A DNA stretch of 12,545 bases from Methylopumilus sp036745495. GTDB lineage: Bacteria; Pseudomonadota; Gammaproteobacteria; Burkholderiales; Methylophilaceae. A program made the translations under genes and the position numbers. The stretch lies in NCBI GenBank assembly GCA_036745495.1, contig DAIOGA010000024.1, forward strand, positions 1-12,545. The letters are read 5' to 3'. Positions within the stretch are counted from its first letter, which is position 1. The number at the start of each line of letters is the position of its first letter. The notes beneath the pieces were generated by a model that was given only the letters and a program-made list of their open reading frames with translations, was not told where the DNA came from and did not search any database. Of this stretch, positions 1 to 6,950 are shown one piece after another.

Positions 1-764
1 CCGGCTGCAAAACCAATTCGCCAGCCTGTCATGGAGTAAGCTTTTGAAACGCCGTTCATGACGATACATCGATCTTTTAATGAGGGCTCAACATTTAAAA
101 TATTATAAAAAGGCATATCTTTTAATTTGACATGCTCATACATATCATCTGTTCCAATTAAAATATTGGGATGTTTTATAAGTATTTTTGCGAGAGATTC
201 TAATTCTTCTTTTGAATAAACAGCGCCTGTTGGATTCGAAGGTGAATTTAACATGAGCAATTTTGTTTTTGGGGTAATCGCCTTTTCAAGCTGAAGGGCT
301 GTCATTTTGAATTTTTGTTCAATTCCACATTCAACGATCACTGGTCTAGCATTTGAAACCAAGGCAATGTCCGCATAAGATACCCAATAAGGCGCTGGAA
401 TAATCACTTCATCGCCTGCGTTTAAAACAGCAAGACAGAAATTAAAAATACATTGTTTTCCACCTACACCAACAATCACTTCATTGGGAGCATATTCAAG
501 ACTATTGTCCCGTTTAAATTTATCAATAATCGCTTTTTTTAATGACGGAATACCGGAGACTGCGGTGTATTTTGTAAATCCATTGTCGATTGCTTTTTTT
601 GCAGCATCTTTAATATGTTGCGGCGTATCAAAATCAGGCTCTCCGGCAGCTAGACCAATAATATCTTTACCTTCTGATTTGTAGCGAGCCGCTTTGGCTG
701 TAATAGCAAGGGTTGGGGATTCTTTTATTCTGCCGACGCAGTCGGATAGTTTGATGGCTGACAA
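1..764 (-). CDS. aspC: Aspartate aminotransferase, class I PLP-dependent (C-terminus beyond the window)
   Basis: Transfers the amino group between aspartate and 2-oxoglutarate in the cytoplasm, using pyridoxal phosphate. I translated the minus strand: 254 codons are present of a family length near 400, and the frame stays open to the window edge. Visible are AGEPDFDTP (substrate-binding N-terminal region), KYTAVSGIPSLKKAI, the NPTG motif (SPSNPTG), TDDMYEH, and SKAYSMTGWR, in which K241 is the PLP Schiff-base lysine. The start is taken as TTG at 762-764, because it begins LSAIKLSD, matching the usual MSAIKLSD start of the family. No ATG lies between it and the upstream in-frame stop, and a weak GGA lies upstream. 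The 73-base gap to the protease gene on the same strand has a weak -10-like TAAAAT (797-802) and no clear terminator, so the two may be co-transcribed. The class is certain; other amino acid specificity is possible. Confidence 0.92.
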   Translation of the reverse strand, partial: MSAIKLSDCVGRIKESPTLAITAKAARYKSEGKDIIGLAAGEPDFDTPQHIKDAAKKAIDNGFTKYTAVSGIPSLKKAIIDKFKRDNSLEYAPNEVIVGVGGKQCIFNFCLAVLNAGDEVIIPAPYWVSYADIALVSNARPVIVECGIEQKFKMTALQLEKAITPKTKLLMLNSPSNPTGAVYSKEELESLAKILIKHPNILIGTDDMYEHVKLKDMPFYNILNVEPSLKDRCIVMNGVSKAYSMTGWRIGFAA

Positions 765-837
765 TTTAGATCCAGGGTTTATTGATATATGACCCTATTT
801 TACGCAAAAAGAACTGCAGTTGAAATAGACTTTTAAT

Positions 838-1866
838 CTATTCGCATGTCTTGGTGCAGCCGACCAGTTGATAGTAATCTTCGAGAAGCTCAGGGTTAAT
901 TTTAGAAATTTGTTCCTGAATATTTTTAATTTCGTTTTTGTCTTCTTTAGTTTTAGCAATAAAACCTAAACGCAAAAGTGCATCCGTATTCTGATTGTCC
1001 AATTTAGTAGATTGTCGATATGCTTTTTCAGCCTCACTCAAATTATTCAGATGTTCATTGGCAAAGCCAAGTTCAAACCAAGCCTCAGCGCTATTTTTTT
1101 CGTTTCTTATCCATTCATTAGCTACATCAAATAATTTCTTCCAGTCTTCTTTGATCATTGGGATTGCAACTTGAAGAAAAATTGGTTTTTTATCTTCTTC
1201 TTCTTCCCACAAAGCTATACCAGTGATTGGTAAGTTAGTTTCAGTAGGTTTGTTTTTAAGAGAATTCAGCCATTCAACTGGAAGGGCATAATAAAAAGAA
1301 TTGCGTCCTGAAGTTTTGAATGTATTAATACCTACAAGTCGACCCTCTGTATCAAATAAACCGCTACCGGATGCGCCCATCCTAAATTGAGCAGAGCTTA
1401 AAATAACTTTTCCTTGGTCAAGATCATACGTTGATTTAACAACCCCTGCGCTCGTTAATGGGGCAGGGACACCATTCGAATGACCTATTGCTATGACTTC
1501 TTGACCTTTTTTGAGATCAGTACTTTTGCCTAAAGGGACAGCTTTATGAGGCATGCCAAAAGTAGTAAGTAAACACAAATCATGCCAGCGATCTGCTTTC
1601 ACTGCGGTGACTGAAAATGTATCTTCACCTTGGGATACCCAAGGCTGCTTTGTTCTTCTTATAACATGGCAGTTGGTAACAACTTGATTATCACCCACAA
1701 CAACACCTGAGCCGAAAGCAAGACCACCTGCTTCGTTATAACCTCTAATCATGACAACGCTTAGAAACGAATTCATTAATTGATCTTTATTTAGAGCTAA
1801 TACATTTGATGAATAAAATGAAAAGCTAAGGGAAATAAAAACATAAAATTTAAAAAATCGTTTCAT
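838..1866 (-). CDS. Secreted trypsin-like serine protease with C-terminal TPR region
   Basis: A 342-residue protein expected in the periplasm. Residues 1-25 look like a Sec signal peptide (basic MKRFFK start, hydrophobic core, cleavage near VLALN); no lipobox cysteine is seen. Residues about 40-200 form a chymotrypsin-fold peptidase with a complete apparent triad: H67 in VVTNCHV, D96 in WHDLCLL, and S166 in GASGSGLF. An acidic linker (EEEED, 221-225) follows. Residues about 245-330 are helical and TPR-like (AEAWFELGFANEHLNNLSEA, then a second unit around NTDALLRLGFIA). There is no PDZ domain, so this is not a standard DegP/HtrA. C66 and C98 sit beside the catalytic His and Asp, and C337 and C341 lie at the C-terminus. 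The natural substrate is unknown. It lies upstream of aspC on the same strand and divergent from uvrB. No strong Shine-Dalgarno precedes the ATG. Confidence 0.88.
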   Translation of the reverse strand: MKRFFKFYVFISLSFSFYSSNVLALNKDQLMNSFLSVVMIRGYNEAGGLAFGSGVVVGDNQVVTNCHVIRRTKQPWVSQGEDTFSVTAVKADRWHDLCLLTTFGMPHKAVPLGKSTDLKKGQEVIAIGHSNGVPAPLTSAGVVKSTYDLDQGKVILSSAQFRMGASGSGLFDTEGRLVGINTFKTSGRNSFYYALPVEWLNSLKNKPTETNLPITGIALWEEEEDKKPIFLQVAIPMIKEDWKKLFDVANEWIRNEKNSAEAWFELGFANEHLNNLSEAEKAYRQSTKLDNQNTDALLRLGFIAKTKEDKNEIKNIQEQISKINPELLEDYYQLVGCTKTCE

Positions 1867-1884
1867 AGGAATTCACATATAAAA

Positions 1885-1890
1885 AGTATA
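1885..1890 (-). promoter_or_regulatory. Possible -10 box for the protease gene
   Basis: TATACT on the minus strand lies 18 bases before the protease ATG, giving a predicted leader of about a dozen bases. No convincing -35 hexamer lies at 16-18 bases, so this is tentative. It is in the 118-base divergent gap (1867-1984) shared with uvrB, where I see no other gene, terminator or LexA-type box. Confidence 0.3.
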
Positions 1891-1969
1891 ATGTTTACTT
1901 GACTGAACGAAATACTAAAAGTTCTTGTTAGTTTTAATGCATATTAAATTTTCTAATTCCTTAATTAAA

Positions 1970-1975
1970 TAGAAT
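1970..1975 (+). promoter_or_regulatory. Possible -10 box for uvrB
   Basis: TAGAAT, one mismatch from TATAAT, ends 9 bases before the TTG start of uvrB. Transcription would begin about 2-3 bases before the start codon, so the mRNA would be almost leaderless. The region is very AT-rich and has no good -35 at 16-18 bases, so chance occurrence is likely enough to keep confidence low. Confidence 0.3.
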
Positions 1976-1984
1976 ATCACTATC

Positions 1985-4024
1985 TTGTTACTCACATTTC
2001 CAAATAGCCCTTATCAATTATTTCAGCCATTTCCACCTGCTGGAGATCAGCCTCACGCTATTGATCTTTTAACACAAGGTATTTTTGATGGAAAAAAATT
2101 TCAAACACTTTTAGGTGTAACTGGGTCAGGAAAAACATACACCATTGCAAATGTGATCGCAAGAACAGGAAAACCTGCCATTGTTATGGCGCCTAATAAA
2201 ACACTAGCCGCTCAACTGTATTCAGAATTCAGAGAATTTTTTCCACAAAATGCTGTGGAATATTTTGTGTCTTACTACGATTATTACCAACCCGAAGCTT
2301 ACGTTCCTGCACGAGATCTTTTTATTGAGAAAGATTCAAGTATTAATGAGCACATCGAACAAATGCGCTTATCTGCCACCAAAGCTCTTCTTGAGCGTGA
2401 TGACAGTATTATTGTAGCGACAGTATCTGCCATATATGGCATTGGTGATCCGGTTGATTATCAAGGCATGGTCATGCATCTCGTTAAAGGTGAAAAGTTA
2501 TTACAACGCAATATAATTTTGCGCTTAGTTTCCATGCAATATGAACGTAATGATTTTGATTTTTCTCGTGGTGCTTTTCGAGTCAGGGGCGATACGATTG
2601 ACATTTTCCCTGCTGAAAATTCAGAGACCGCGATCAGAGTGACATTGTTTGATGATCTCATTGAATCCATTACATTCTTTGATCCACTTACAGGGCAAAT
2701 GTATAACAAAGTGAATCACTTTACCGTTTATCCTTCGAGCCATTACGTCACACCAAGAGAAACCACGGTAAGAGCGATTGAAAAAATTAAAAACGAACTA
2801 AGGGAGCGTTCTGATTATTTTGTGAGAGCAAACAAATTAGTTGAAGCGCAGAGAATTGAACAGCGCACTCGATTTGATATTGAGATGTTAAATGAAATAG
2901 GTTTTTGTAAAGGCATCGAAAATTATTCGAGACATTTATCAGGAAGAAATCCGGGTGATCCACCTCCTACTTTGATTGAATACCTCCCCAAAGATGCGCT
3001 AATGATTATTGATGAAAGTCATGTGACTGTCCCTCAAATTGGGGGCATGTACAAAGGTGATCGCGCACGCAAAGAAAATTTAGTTGAGTACGGATTTAGA
3101 TTGCCTTCAGCACTTGATAATCGACCCCTAAAGTTTGAGGAATTCGAAAAGACAATGCGGCAGTGTATCTTTGTATCAGCAACACCTGCTGAATATGAAG
3201 CTGCGCATACAGAACAAATTGTTGAGCAGGTTGCGAGACCTACAGGTCTTATCGATCCTGAAATTATCGTCAAACCAGCAGATACTCAAGTTGATGATTT
3301 ATTAAGTGAGATTAATCTTCGCGTTGAAAAAAATGAAAGAGTGCTAGCGACCACTCTCACTAAGCGAATGGCTGAAGACTTGACTGACTATTTAACTGAA
3401 CATCAAATTAAAGTGCGCTATCTTCATTCAGATATTGATACGGTAGAGCGCGTAGAAATTATTCGCGATTTAAGATTAGGAAAATTCGATGTAGTTGTGG
3501 GCATTAATTTATTAAGAGAAGGTCTTGATATTCCAGAAGTTTCGCTAGTAGCTGTATTAGATGCCGACAAAGAGGGTTTTTTGAGGTCAGAACGTTCTCT
3601 CATTCAAACGGCAGGAAGGGCAGCCCGAAATCTAAATGGACAAGTTATTTTTTACGCTAACAAGGTTACACGAAGCATGAAAGTCGCCATGGATGAGACT
3701 AGTCGAAGGCGCACCAAGCAAATTGCATTTAATCTAGAAAATCATATAACGCCGGTAGGGGTTACTAAAAAGATTAAAGATATTATTGAAGGTACTTTTG
3801 ATAAAGAAGAAGTTGATCTCAATCGAGCCCTTAAGAAAGAAGAGGCTCGCTATGACCATTTAAACGAGAAGCAGATGGCCAAGGAGATCCAAAAGCTTGA
3901 AAAATCAATGCAGACAGCGGCACGTAATTTAGAATTCGAAAAAGCAGCTCAGCTTCGAGACGAGGCAAAATTCCTTAAAGAAAGGCTTTATGGAGCAGGC
4001 CTTAAAGACAGGGTCGACCTTTAA
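1985..4024 (+). CDS. uvrB: UvrABC excinuclease subunit B
   Basis: DNA damage-recognition helicase-like subunit of nucleotide excision repair, handed to DNA by UvrA and nicked together with UvrC. The 679-residue length is normal for the family. In order: the N-terminal FPNSPYQLFQPFPPAGDQP signature (residues 5-23), Walker A GVTGSGKT (44-51), the damage-probing beta-hairpin YYDYYQPEAYVP (97-108), the DESH box (343-346), helicase motif VI QTAGRAAR (541-548), and a C-terminal UVR motif (about 633-668) that contacts UvrC. The start must be TTG at 1985: an in-frame TAG lies at 1970-1972, no ATG lies between, and the protein would otherwise lose the conserved N-terminus. There is no Shine-Dalgarno. 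No terminator is seen before the rpsF promoter, so read-through into the ribosomal operon is possible. I see no SOS box upstream. Confidence 0.97.
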   Translation: MLLTFPNSPYQLFQPFPPAGDQPHAIDLLTQGIFDGKKFQTLLGVTGSGKTYTIANVIARTGKPAIVMAPNKTLAAQLYSEFREFFPQNAVEYFVSYYDYYQPEAYVPARDLFIEKDSSINEHIEQMRLSATKALLERDDSIIVATVSAIYGIGDPVDYQGMVMHLVKGEKLLQRNIILRLVSMQYERNDFDFSRGAFRVRGDTIDIFPAENSETAIRVTLFDDLIESITFFDPLTGQMYNKVNHFTVYPSSHYVTPRETTVRAIEKIKNELRERSDYFVRANKLVEAQRIEQRTRFDIEMLNEIGFCKGIENYSRHLSGRNPGDPPPTLIEYLPKDALMIIDESHVTVPQIGGMYKGDRARKENLVEYGFRLPSALDNRPLKFEEFEKTMRQCIFVSATPAEYEAAHTEQIVEQVARPTGLIDPEIIVKPADTQVDDLLSEINLRVEKNERVLATTLTKRMAEDLTDYLTEHQIKVRYLHSDIDTVERVEIIRDLRLGKFDVVVGINLLREGLDIPEVSLVAVLDADKEGFLRSERSLIQTAGRAARNLNGQVIFYANKVTRSMKVAMDETSRRRTKQIAFNLENHITPVGVTKKIKDIIEGTFDKEEVDLNRALKKEEARYDHLNEKQMAKEIQKLEKSMQTAARNLEFEKAAQLRDEAKFLKERLYGAGLKDRVDL

Positions 4025-4030
4025 AAACCA

Positions 4031-4058
4031 TTGATTTAATTCAAAAAACACCTATAAT
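4031..4058 (+). promoter_or_regulatory. Sigma-70 promoter of the rpsF operon
   Basis: TTGATT (4031-4036) and a perfect TATAAT (4053-4058) are separated by 16 bases. Transcription would start near 4065, leaving a leader of about 63 bases before the rpsF ATG. This is the best-formed promoter in the window and starts just after the uvrB stop codon, as expected for a highly expressed ribosomal operon. Confidence 0.72.
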
Positions 4059-4076
4059 ACTCGATCTTTCTACCTT

Positions 4077-4105
4077 GCTTTACAGTGAACCGCATCACTG
4101 AAAGC
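4077..4105 (+). promoter_or_regulatory. rpsF leader hairpin, candidate S6:S18 autoregulatory element
   Basis: Between the predicted start of transcription and the rpsF Shine-Dalgarno lies a long inverted repeat. GCTTT (4077-4081) pairs with AAAGC (4101-4105), then a single bulged A, then CAGTGA (4083-4088) pairs perfectly with TCACTG (4095-4100). The loop ACCGCA carries a CCG. Leaders of bacterial rpsF operons are known to hold a structured element with an exposed CCG that mimics the 16S rRNA site of the S6:S18 pair and mediates feedback. The known motif presents CCG in a bulge between stems; here it folds into the terminal loop, so the identity is an inference. It has no T-tract and is not a terminator. 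Confidence 0.5.
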
Positions 4106-4127
4106 TATTAACCATAAGGGGATTTAT

Positions 4128-4505
4128 ATGCGACATTATGAAGTTGTATTCATCGTACATCCTGATCAAAGCGAACAAGTGCCTGGCATGATTGAACGCT
4201 ACAGATCTCTAGTAACATCCAAAGGTGGAAAACTCCACCGCCTCGAAGACTGGGGCCGCAAACAACTTGCCTACATGATTGAAAAAATTCACAAAGCTCA
4301 TTATGTGCTTATGAATATTGAATGTGATCTCGAAACGCTTGCAGAGCTAGAGCATGCATTTAAATTTAATGATGCCGTTTTACGTCATTTAATTATGGGC
4401 ACAAAAACAGCCGTGACTTCACCATCTATTATGATGAAAGAAGAAAAATCAAAATCAGTGCTTGATAAAGATGAGCGCGGTGCACCTGAGGTTGTTGAAG
4501 CTTAA
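4128..4505 (+). CDS. rpsF: 30S ribosomal protein S6 (bS6)
   Basis: Component of the central platform of the small ribosomal subunit, where it pairs with S18. The 125-residue product starts MRHYEVVFIVHPDQ and contains the family signature around HRLEDWGRKQLAYMI and the conserved HAFKFNDAVLRHL region. The last 30 or so residues form a charged, probably flexible tail (KEEKSKSVLDKDERG), similar to the C-terminal extension of other proteobacterial S6 proteins. A strong Shine-Dalgarno, AAGGGG (4116-4121), sits six bases before the ATG. It is the first gene of rpsF-priB-rpsR-rplI, behind its own promoter and a leader hairpin that may sense excess S6:S18. CCTT (4073-4076) could pair with AAGG of the Shine-Dalgarno, which would allow translational control, but this is only a possibility. 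Confidence 0.97.
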   Translation: MRHYEVVFIVHPDQSEQVPGMIERYRSLVTSKGGKLHRLEDWGRKQLAYMIEKIHKAHYVLMNIECDLETLAELEHAFKFNDAVLRHLIMGTKTAVTSPSIMMKEEKSKSVLDKDERGAPEVVEA

Positions 4506-4511
4506 TTTAGA

Positions 4512-4796
4512 TTGAACTGCTTAGAAATTTCTGGGGAAGTATCCCATGTGGATCCGGTTCGATACACACCCGCAGGAATACCAGCACTTAATCTTACGTT
4601 AAAACATAACTCAGAGCAGATTGAAGCAAATTTAAAACGAACAATCAATTGTGAGTTAAGCGCAAAAATCATGGGCAGCAATGCGTTAATGCCTGTAAAA
4701 ATTGGTGACAGAATTAAAACAAAAGGGTTTATTGGAAATAAGAGCGCAAAAAGTAACCAGCTCATTTTTCATATTAATTTTATAGAATATCTATAG
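4512..4796 (+). CDS. priB: Primosomal replication protein N, PriB
   Basis: A small single-stranded DNA-binding protein with an OB fold that works with PriA in restarting stalled replication forks. The product has 94 residues, slightly shorter than E. coli PriB (104). The start NCLEISGEV and the RYTPAGIPALNLTLKH segment match the beta-proteobacterial PriB pattern (roughly MNxLEL...HTPAGLPAL), and its position between rpsF and rpsR is the classical PriB location. The start codon is TTG at 4512: the only in-frame codons between it and the rpsF stop are TTT and AGA. It follows the rpsF stop by six bases with no clear Shine-Dalgarno, so translation is probably coupled to rpsF. An antisense frame covering the same bases is only a shadow. 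Confidence 0.93.
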   Translation: MNCLEISGEVSHVDPVRYTPAGIPALNLTLKHNSEQIEANLKRTINCELSAKIMGSNALMPVKIGDRIKTKGFIGNKSAKSNQLIFHINFIEYL

Positions 4797-4805
4797 GAGT
4801 TTAAG

Positions 4806-5033
4806 ATGGCTAGAGAAATGTACAAAAGAAGACGTTACTGCAGATTTAGTGCCGAAGGCATTAAAGAGGTAGATTACAAGGATGTTGATTTATTGAAAGA
4901 CTTTATTACTGAAAATGGAAAACTTATTCCAGCTCGCATCACAGGTACTAAAGCGATTTATCAACGTCAACTTAATATTGCGGTGAAGCGTGCCCGTTTT
5001 TTAGCGCTTTTACCATACACTGATAAGCACTAA
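4806..5033 (+). CDS. rpsR: 30S ribosomal protein S18 (bS18)
   Basis: Partner of S6 on the small-subunit platform. The 75-residue product has normal length and matches the family from end to end: basic RRRYCRFSAEGIKEVDYKD start, then PARITGTKAIYQRQLNIAVK and the terminal RARFLALLPYTDKH. The Shine-Dalgarno AGGAG (4795-4799) overlaps the stop codon of priB (TAG at 4794-4796), so ribosomes finishing priB end on the rpsR entry site, consistent with coupling inside the operon. A single cysteine (C12) in the N-terminal segment matches the Cys present in E. coli S18. Confidence 0.98.
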   Translation: MAREMYKRRRYCRFSAEGIKEVDYKDVDLLKDFITENGKLIPARITGTKAIYQRQLNIAVKRARFLALLPYTDKH

Positions 5034-5045
5034 GGAGATTATAAG

Positions 5046-5498
5046 ATGCAAGTTATTTTATTAGAGAAAGTTGCTAATTTAGGAAACCTTGGTGACATTG
5101 TTAAAGTTAAAGATGGCTTTGGTAGAAATTTTTTAATTCCACAAGGTAAAGCTAAACGCGCGACAGATTCAAACAAAGCTGAATTTGAAGCAAGACGTGC
5201 TGAACTTGAAAAGCAACAAGCAGCACTTCTTGATGCTGCGAAAGAAAGAGCGAAAGCACTTTCTGGTTTTAATCTTTCTGTGACACAAAAAGCTGGTGTA
5301 GATGGAAAACTTTTTGGCTCTGTGACAAACACAGATATTGCTGAAGGTTTAACAGCAAAAAATATCAAGGTCGTTAAAGCTGAAATTCGTATGCCAAATG
5401 GCCCACTTAAAACTGTAGGTCAGCATCAAGTTACAATTGCTTTACATCATGATGTGACTGTTGATATTACAATCGACGTCATTGGTGAACCTGCTTAA
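5046..5498 (+). CDS. rplI: 50S ribosomal protein L9 (bL9)
   Basis: Binds 23S rRNA at the base of the L1 stalk and spans outward between neighbouring ribosomes. The 150 residues show the typical two-domain shape: an N-terminal RNA-binding domain (about 1-45) with MQVILLEKVANLG and the GFGRNFLIPQGKA signature, a long charged and Ala-rich linker helix (about 46-75), and a C-terminal domain (about 78-149) with GVDGKLFGSVT and a histidine-rich HQVTIALHHDVT strand. A strong Shine-Dalgarno AAGGAG (5032-5037) begins right at the rpsR stop. It is the last gene of the operon and is followed by an intrinsic terminator. Confidence 0.98.
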   Translation: MQVILLEKVANLGNLGDIVKVKDGFGRNFLIPQGKAKRATDSNKAEFEARRAELEKQQAALLDAAKERAKALSGFNLSVTQKAGVDGKLFGSVTNTDIAEGLTAKNIKVVKAEIRMPNGPLKTVGQHQVTIALHHDVTVDITIDVIGEPA

Positions 5499-5519
5499 TA
5501 AAAAGCAATCTATTTTTTT

Positions 5520-5546
5520 AAAGGCTGCCTAGAGCAGCCTTTTTTT
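5520..5546 (+). terminator. Rho-independent terminator after rplI
   Basis: AAAGGCTGC (5520-5528) pairs perfectly over nine bases with GCAGCCTTT (5534-5542), around loop CTAGA, and runs into a tract of six T (5541-5546). It lies 21 bases after the rplI stop. The 5' side lacks the A-tract needed for efficient use on the other strand, so it works in the plus direction only and separates the ribosomal operon from dnaB. Confidence 0.92.
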
Positions 5547-5553
5547 ATTCCGT

Positions 5554-5559
5554 TATAAT
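5554..5559 (+). promoter_or_regulatory. -10 box of dnaB, predicting a leaderless transcript
   Basis: A perfect TATAAT ends six bases before the dnaB ATG (5566). With the usual distance from -10 to +1, transcription would start on or beside the A of the start codon. No Shine-Dalgarno is present between them. No good -35 is seen, since the expected position falls inside the rplI terminator stem, and there is no TGn extension. A second promoter upstream, or read-through, cannot be excluded. Confidence 0.5.
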
Positions 5560-5565
5560 TAATCC

Positions 5566-6945
5566 ATGGCTGACGATATCCTCAATACCCTTAAATTACC
5601 CCCTCATTCTATTGAAGCAGAACAGTCTTTGTTAGGTGGCTTGCTCATTGAAAATGAAGCGCTTGATAAAATTGCTGACCTTGTGTCATCTAGTGATTTT
5701 TATCGTCAAGACCATCGGTTGATTTATCAGCACATTATTAAGCTTGTTGAGCAAAATAGCCCGGCGGATATAGTGACCGTTGCTGAGTCTTTAGAGAAGA
5801 ATGCTGAATTAGTAACGGCTGGTGGCATAAGTTATCTAGGTTCGTTGGCGCAAAATACACCAACTTCTGCGAACATACGTCGATATGCAGAGATTGTCCG
5901 CGAACGTTCGATTATGAGACATTTAGTCGAGGTAGGGTCTGATATTGCAGACAGCGCTTTTGCACCTCAAGGGCGAGATGCTCAACAACTTTTAGATGAA
6001 GCCGAAGCTAAGATTTTTCAAATTGCGGAAAAAGAAAAGCATGATCAATCAGGCTTTAAAGATATTAAAGAGCTTTTACCTCAGGTGGCACAAAGAATTG
6101 ATGATTTATTTACTGCAGGAGCGAGTGATGTTACAGGCGTGCCTACAGGGTTCTCAGATTTAGATGCGATGACCTCAGGCTTGCAGCCAGGCGATCTTGT
6201 CATTGTGGCGGGCCGTCCTTCTATGGGTAAAACTTCATTAGCTCTTAATATGGCAGAAAATGTGGCATTAGACACGGGACTTCCTGTCGCTGTATTCTCA
6301 ATGGAGATGGCCTCTACGCAATTAACTATGCGCCTATTAGGATCAGTTGGTCGTCTAGATCAACATAAGATGAGAACAGGGCGTCTAGAAGATGATGATT
6401 GGGAAAGATTAACGCATGCATTAGGAAGACTTAATGAAGCGCCTATTCATATTGATGAGGGTGCTGGTTTAAATTCTTTTGATATAAGAGCTCGCGCTAG
6501 AAGGCTTTCGAGACAATGTGGAAAATTGGGATTGATTGTGATCGATTACCTTCAATTGATGTCCCCTCCAGGTGGACGACAAAGTGAAAATCGTGCGACT
6601 GAAATTTCTGAAATGTCACGATCACTTAAAGCGCTAGCAAAAGAGCTTGATGTACCAGTAGTTGCATTATCACAACTTAATCGAAGTGTTGAACAAAGAC
6701 CTGATAAACGCCCCGTAATGTCGGACCTGAGGGAATCGGGCGCGATTGAACAAGATGCGGATTTGATCCTTTTCATTTATAGGGACGAAGTCTATAACCC
6801 AGACACGCCAGATAAAGGGGTTGCAGAGATTATTATTGCAAAACAAAGAAATGGCCCTATTGGACGAGTCAGACTTACATTCTTAGGTGAATATACACGC
6901 TTTGAAAATTTTGCTAATCCAGGTTTTCAATCTTACGACGAATAA
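5566..6945 (+). CDS. dnaB: Replicative DNA helicase DnaB
   Basis: Hexameric 5'-3' helicase that unwinds DNA at the replication fork and recruits primase. The 459 residues comprise an N-terminal domain (about 9-110, beginning PPHSIEAEQSLLGGLL), a linker helix, and a RecA-like C-terminal ATPase domain (about 185-450). Walker A is GRPSMGKTS (216-224), the Walker B segment LIVIDYLQLM ends with D327 at its core, the sensor-like ALSQLNR lies at 367-373, the MSDLRESG motif at 385-392, and the arginine-finger region KQRNGPIG at 426-433. There is no intein or insertion. The ATG gives the conserved N-terminus. It is the first gene of dnaB-alr-radA, following the rplI terminator, with a TATAAT almost touching the start codon. 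Confidence 0.97.
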   Translation: MADDILNTLKLPPHSIEAEQSLLGGLLIENEALDKIADLVSSSDFYRQDHRLIYQHIIKLVEQNSPADIVTVAESLEKNAELVTAGGISYLGSLAQNTPTSANIRRYAEIVRERSIMRHLVEVGSDIADSAFAPQGRDAQQLLDEAEAKIFQIAEKEKHDQSGFKDIKELLPQVAQRIDDLFTAGASDVTGVPTGFSDLDAMTSGLQPGDLVIVAGRPSMGKTSLALNMAENVALDTGLPVAVFSMEMASTQLTMRLLGSVGRLDQHKMRTGRLEDDDWERLTHALGRLNEAPIHIDEGAGLNSFDIRARARRLSRQCGKLGLIVIDYLQLMSPPGGRQSENRATEISEMSRSLKALAKELDVPVVALSQLNRSVEQRPDKRPVMSDLRESGAIEQDADLILFIYRDEVYNPDTPDKGVAEIIIAKQRNGPIGRVRLTFLGEYTRFENFANPGFQSYDE

Positions 6946-6950
6946 AATAG

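Noticed and set aside
484..684. Plus-strand open frame of 66 residues
   Set aside because: It lies opposite the aspC coding region, which matches the family along its whole length; this frame has no recognisable features.
812..821. Perfect 10-base palindrome AACTGCAGTT in the aspC upstream gap
   Set aside because: It is short, does not match a LexA or other operator I can name, and such palindromes arise by chance.
1867..1984. TTGACT (1899-1904) as the -35 of a uvrB promoter
   Set aside because: No -10-like hexamer lies 16-18 bases after it.
4502..4765. Minus-strand open frame of 87 residues opposite priB
   Set aside because: PriB on the plus strand fits family sequence and operon position; the antisense frame is a shadow.
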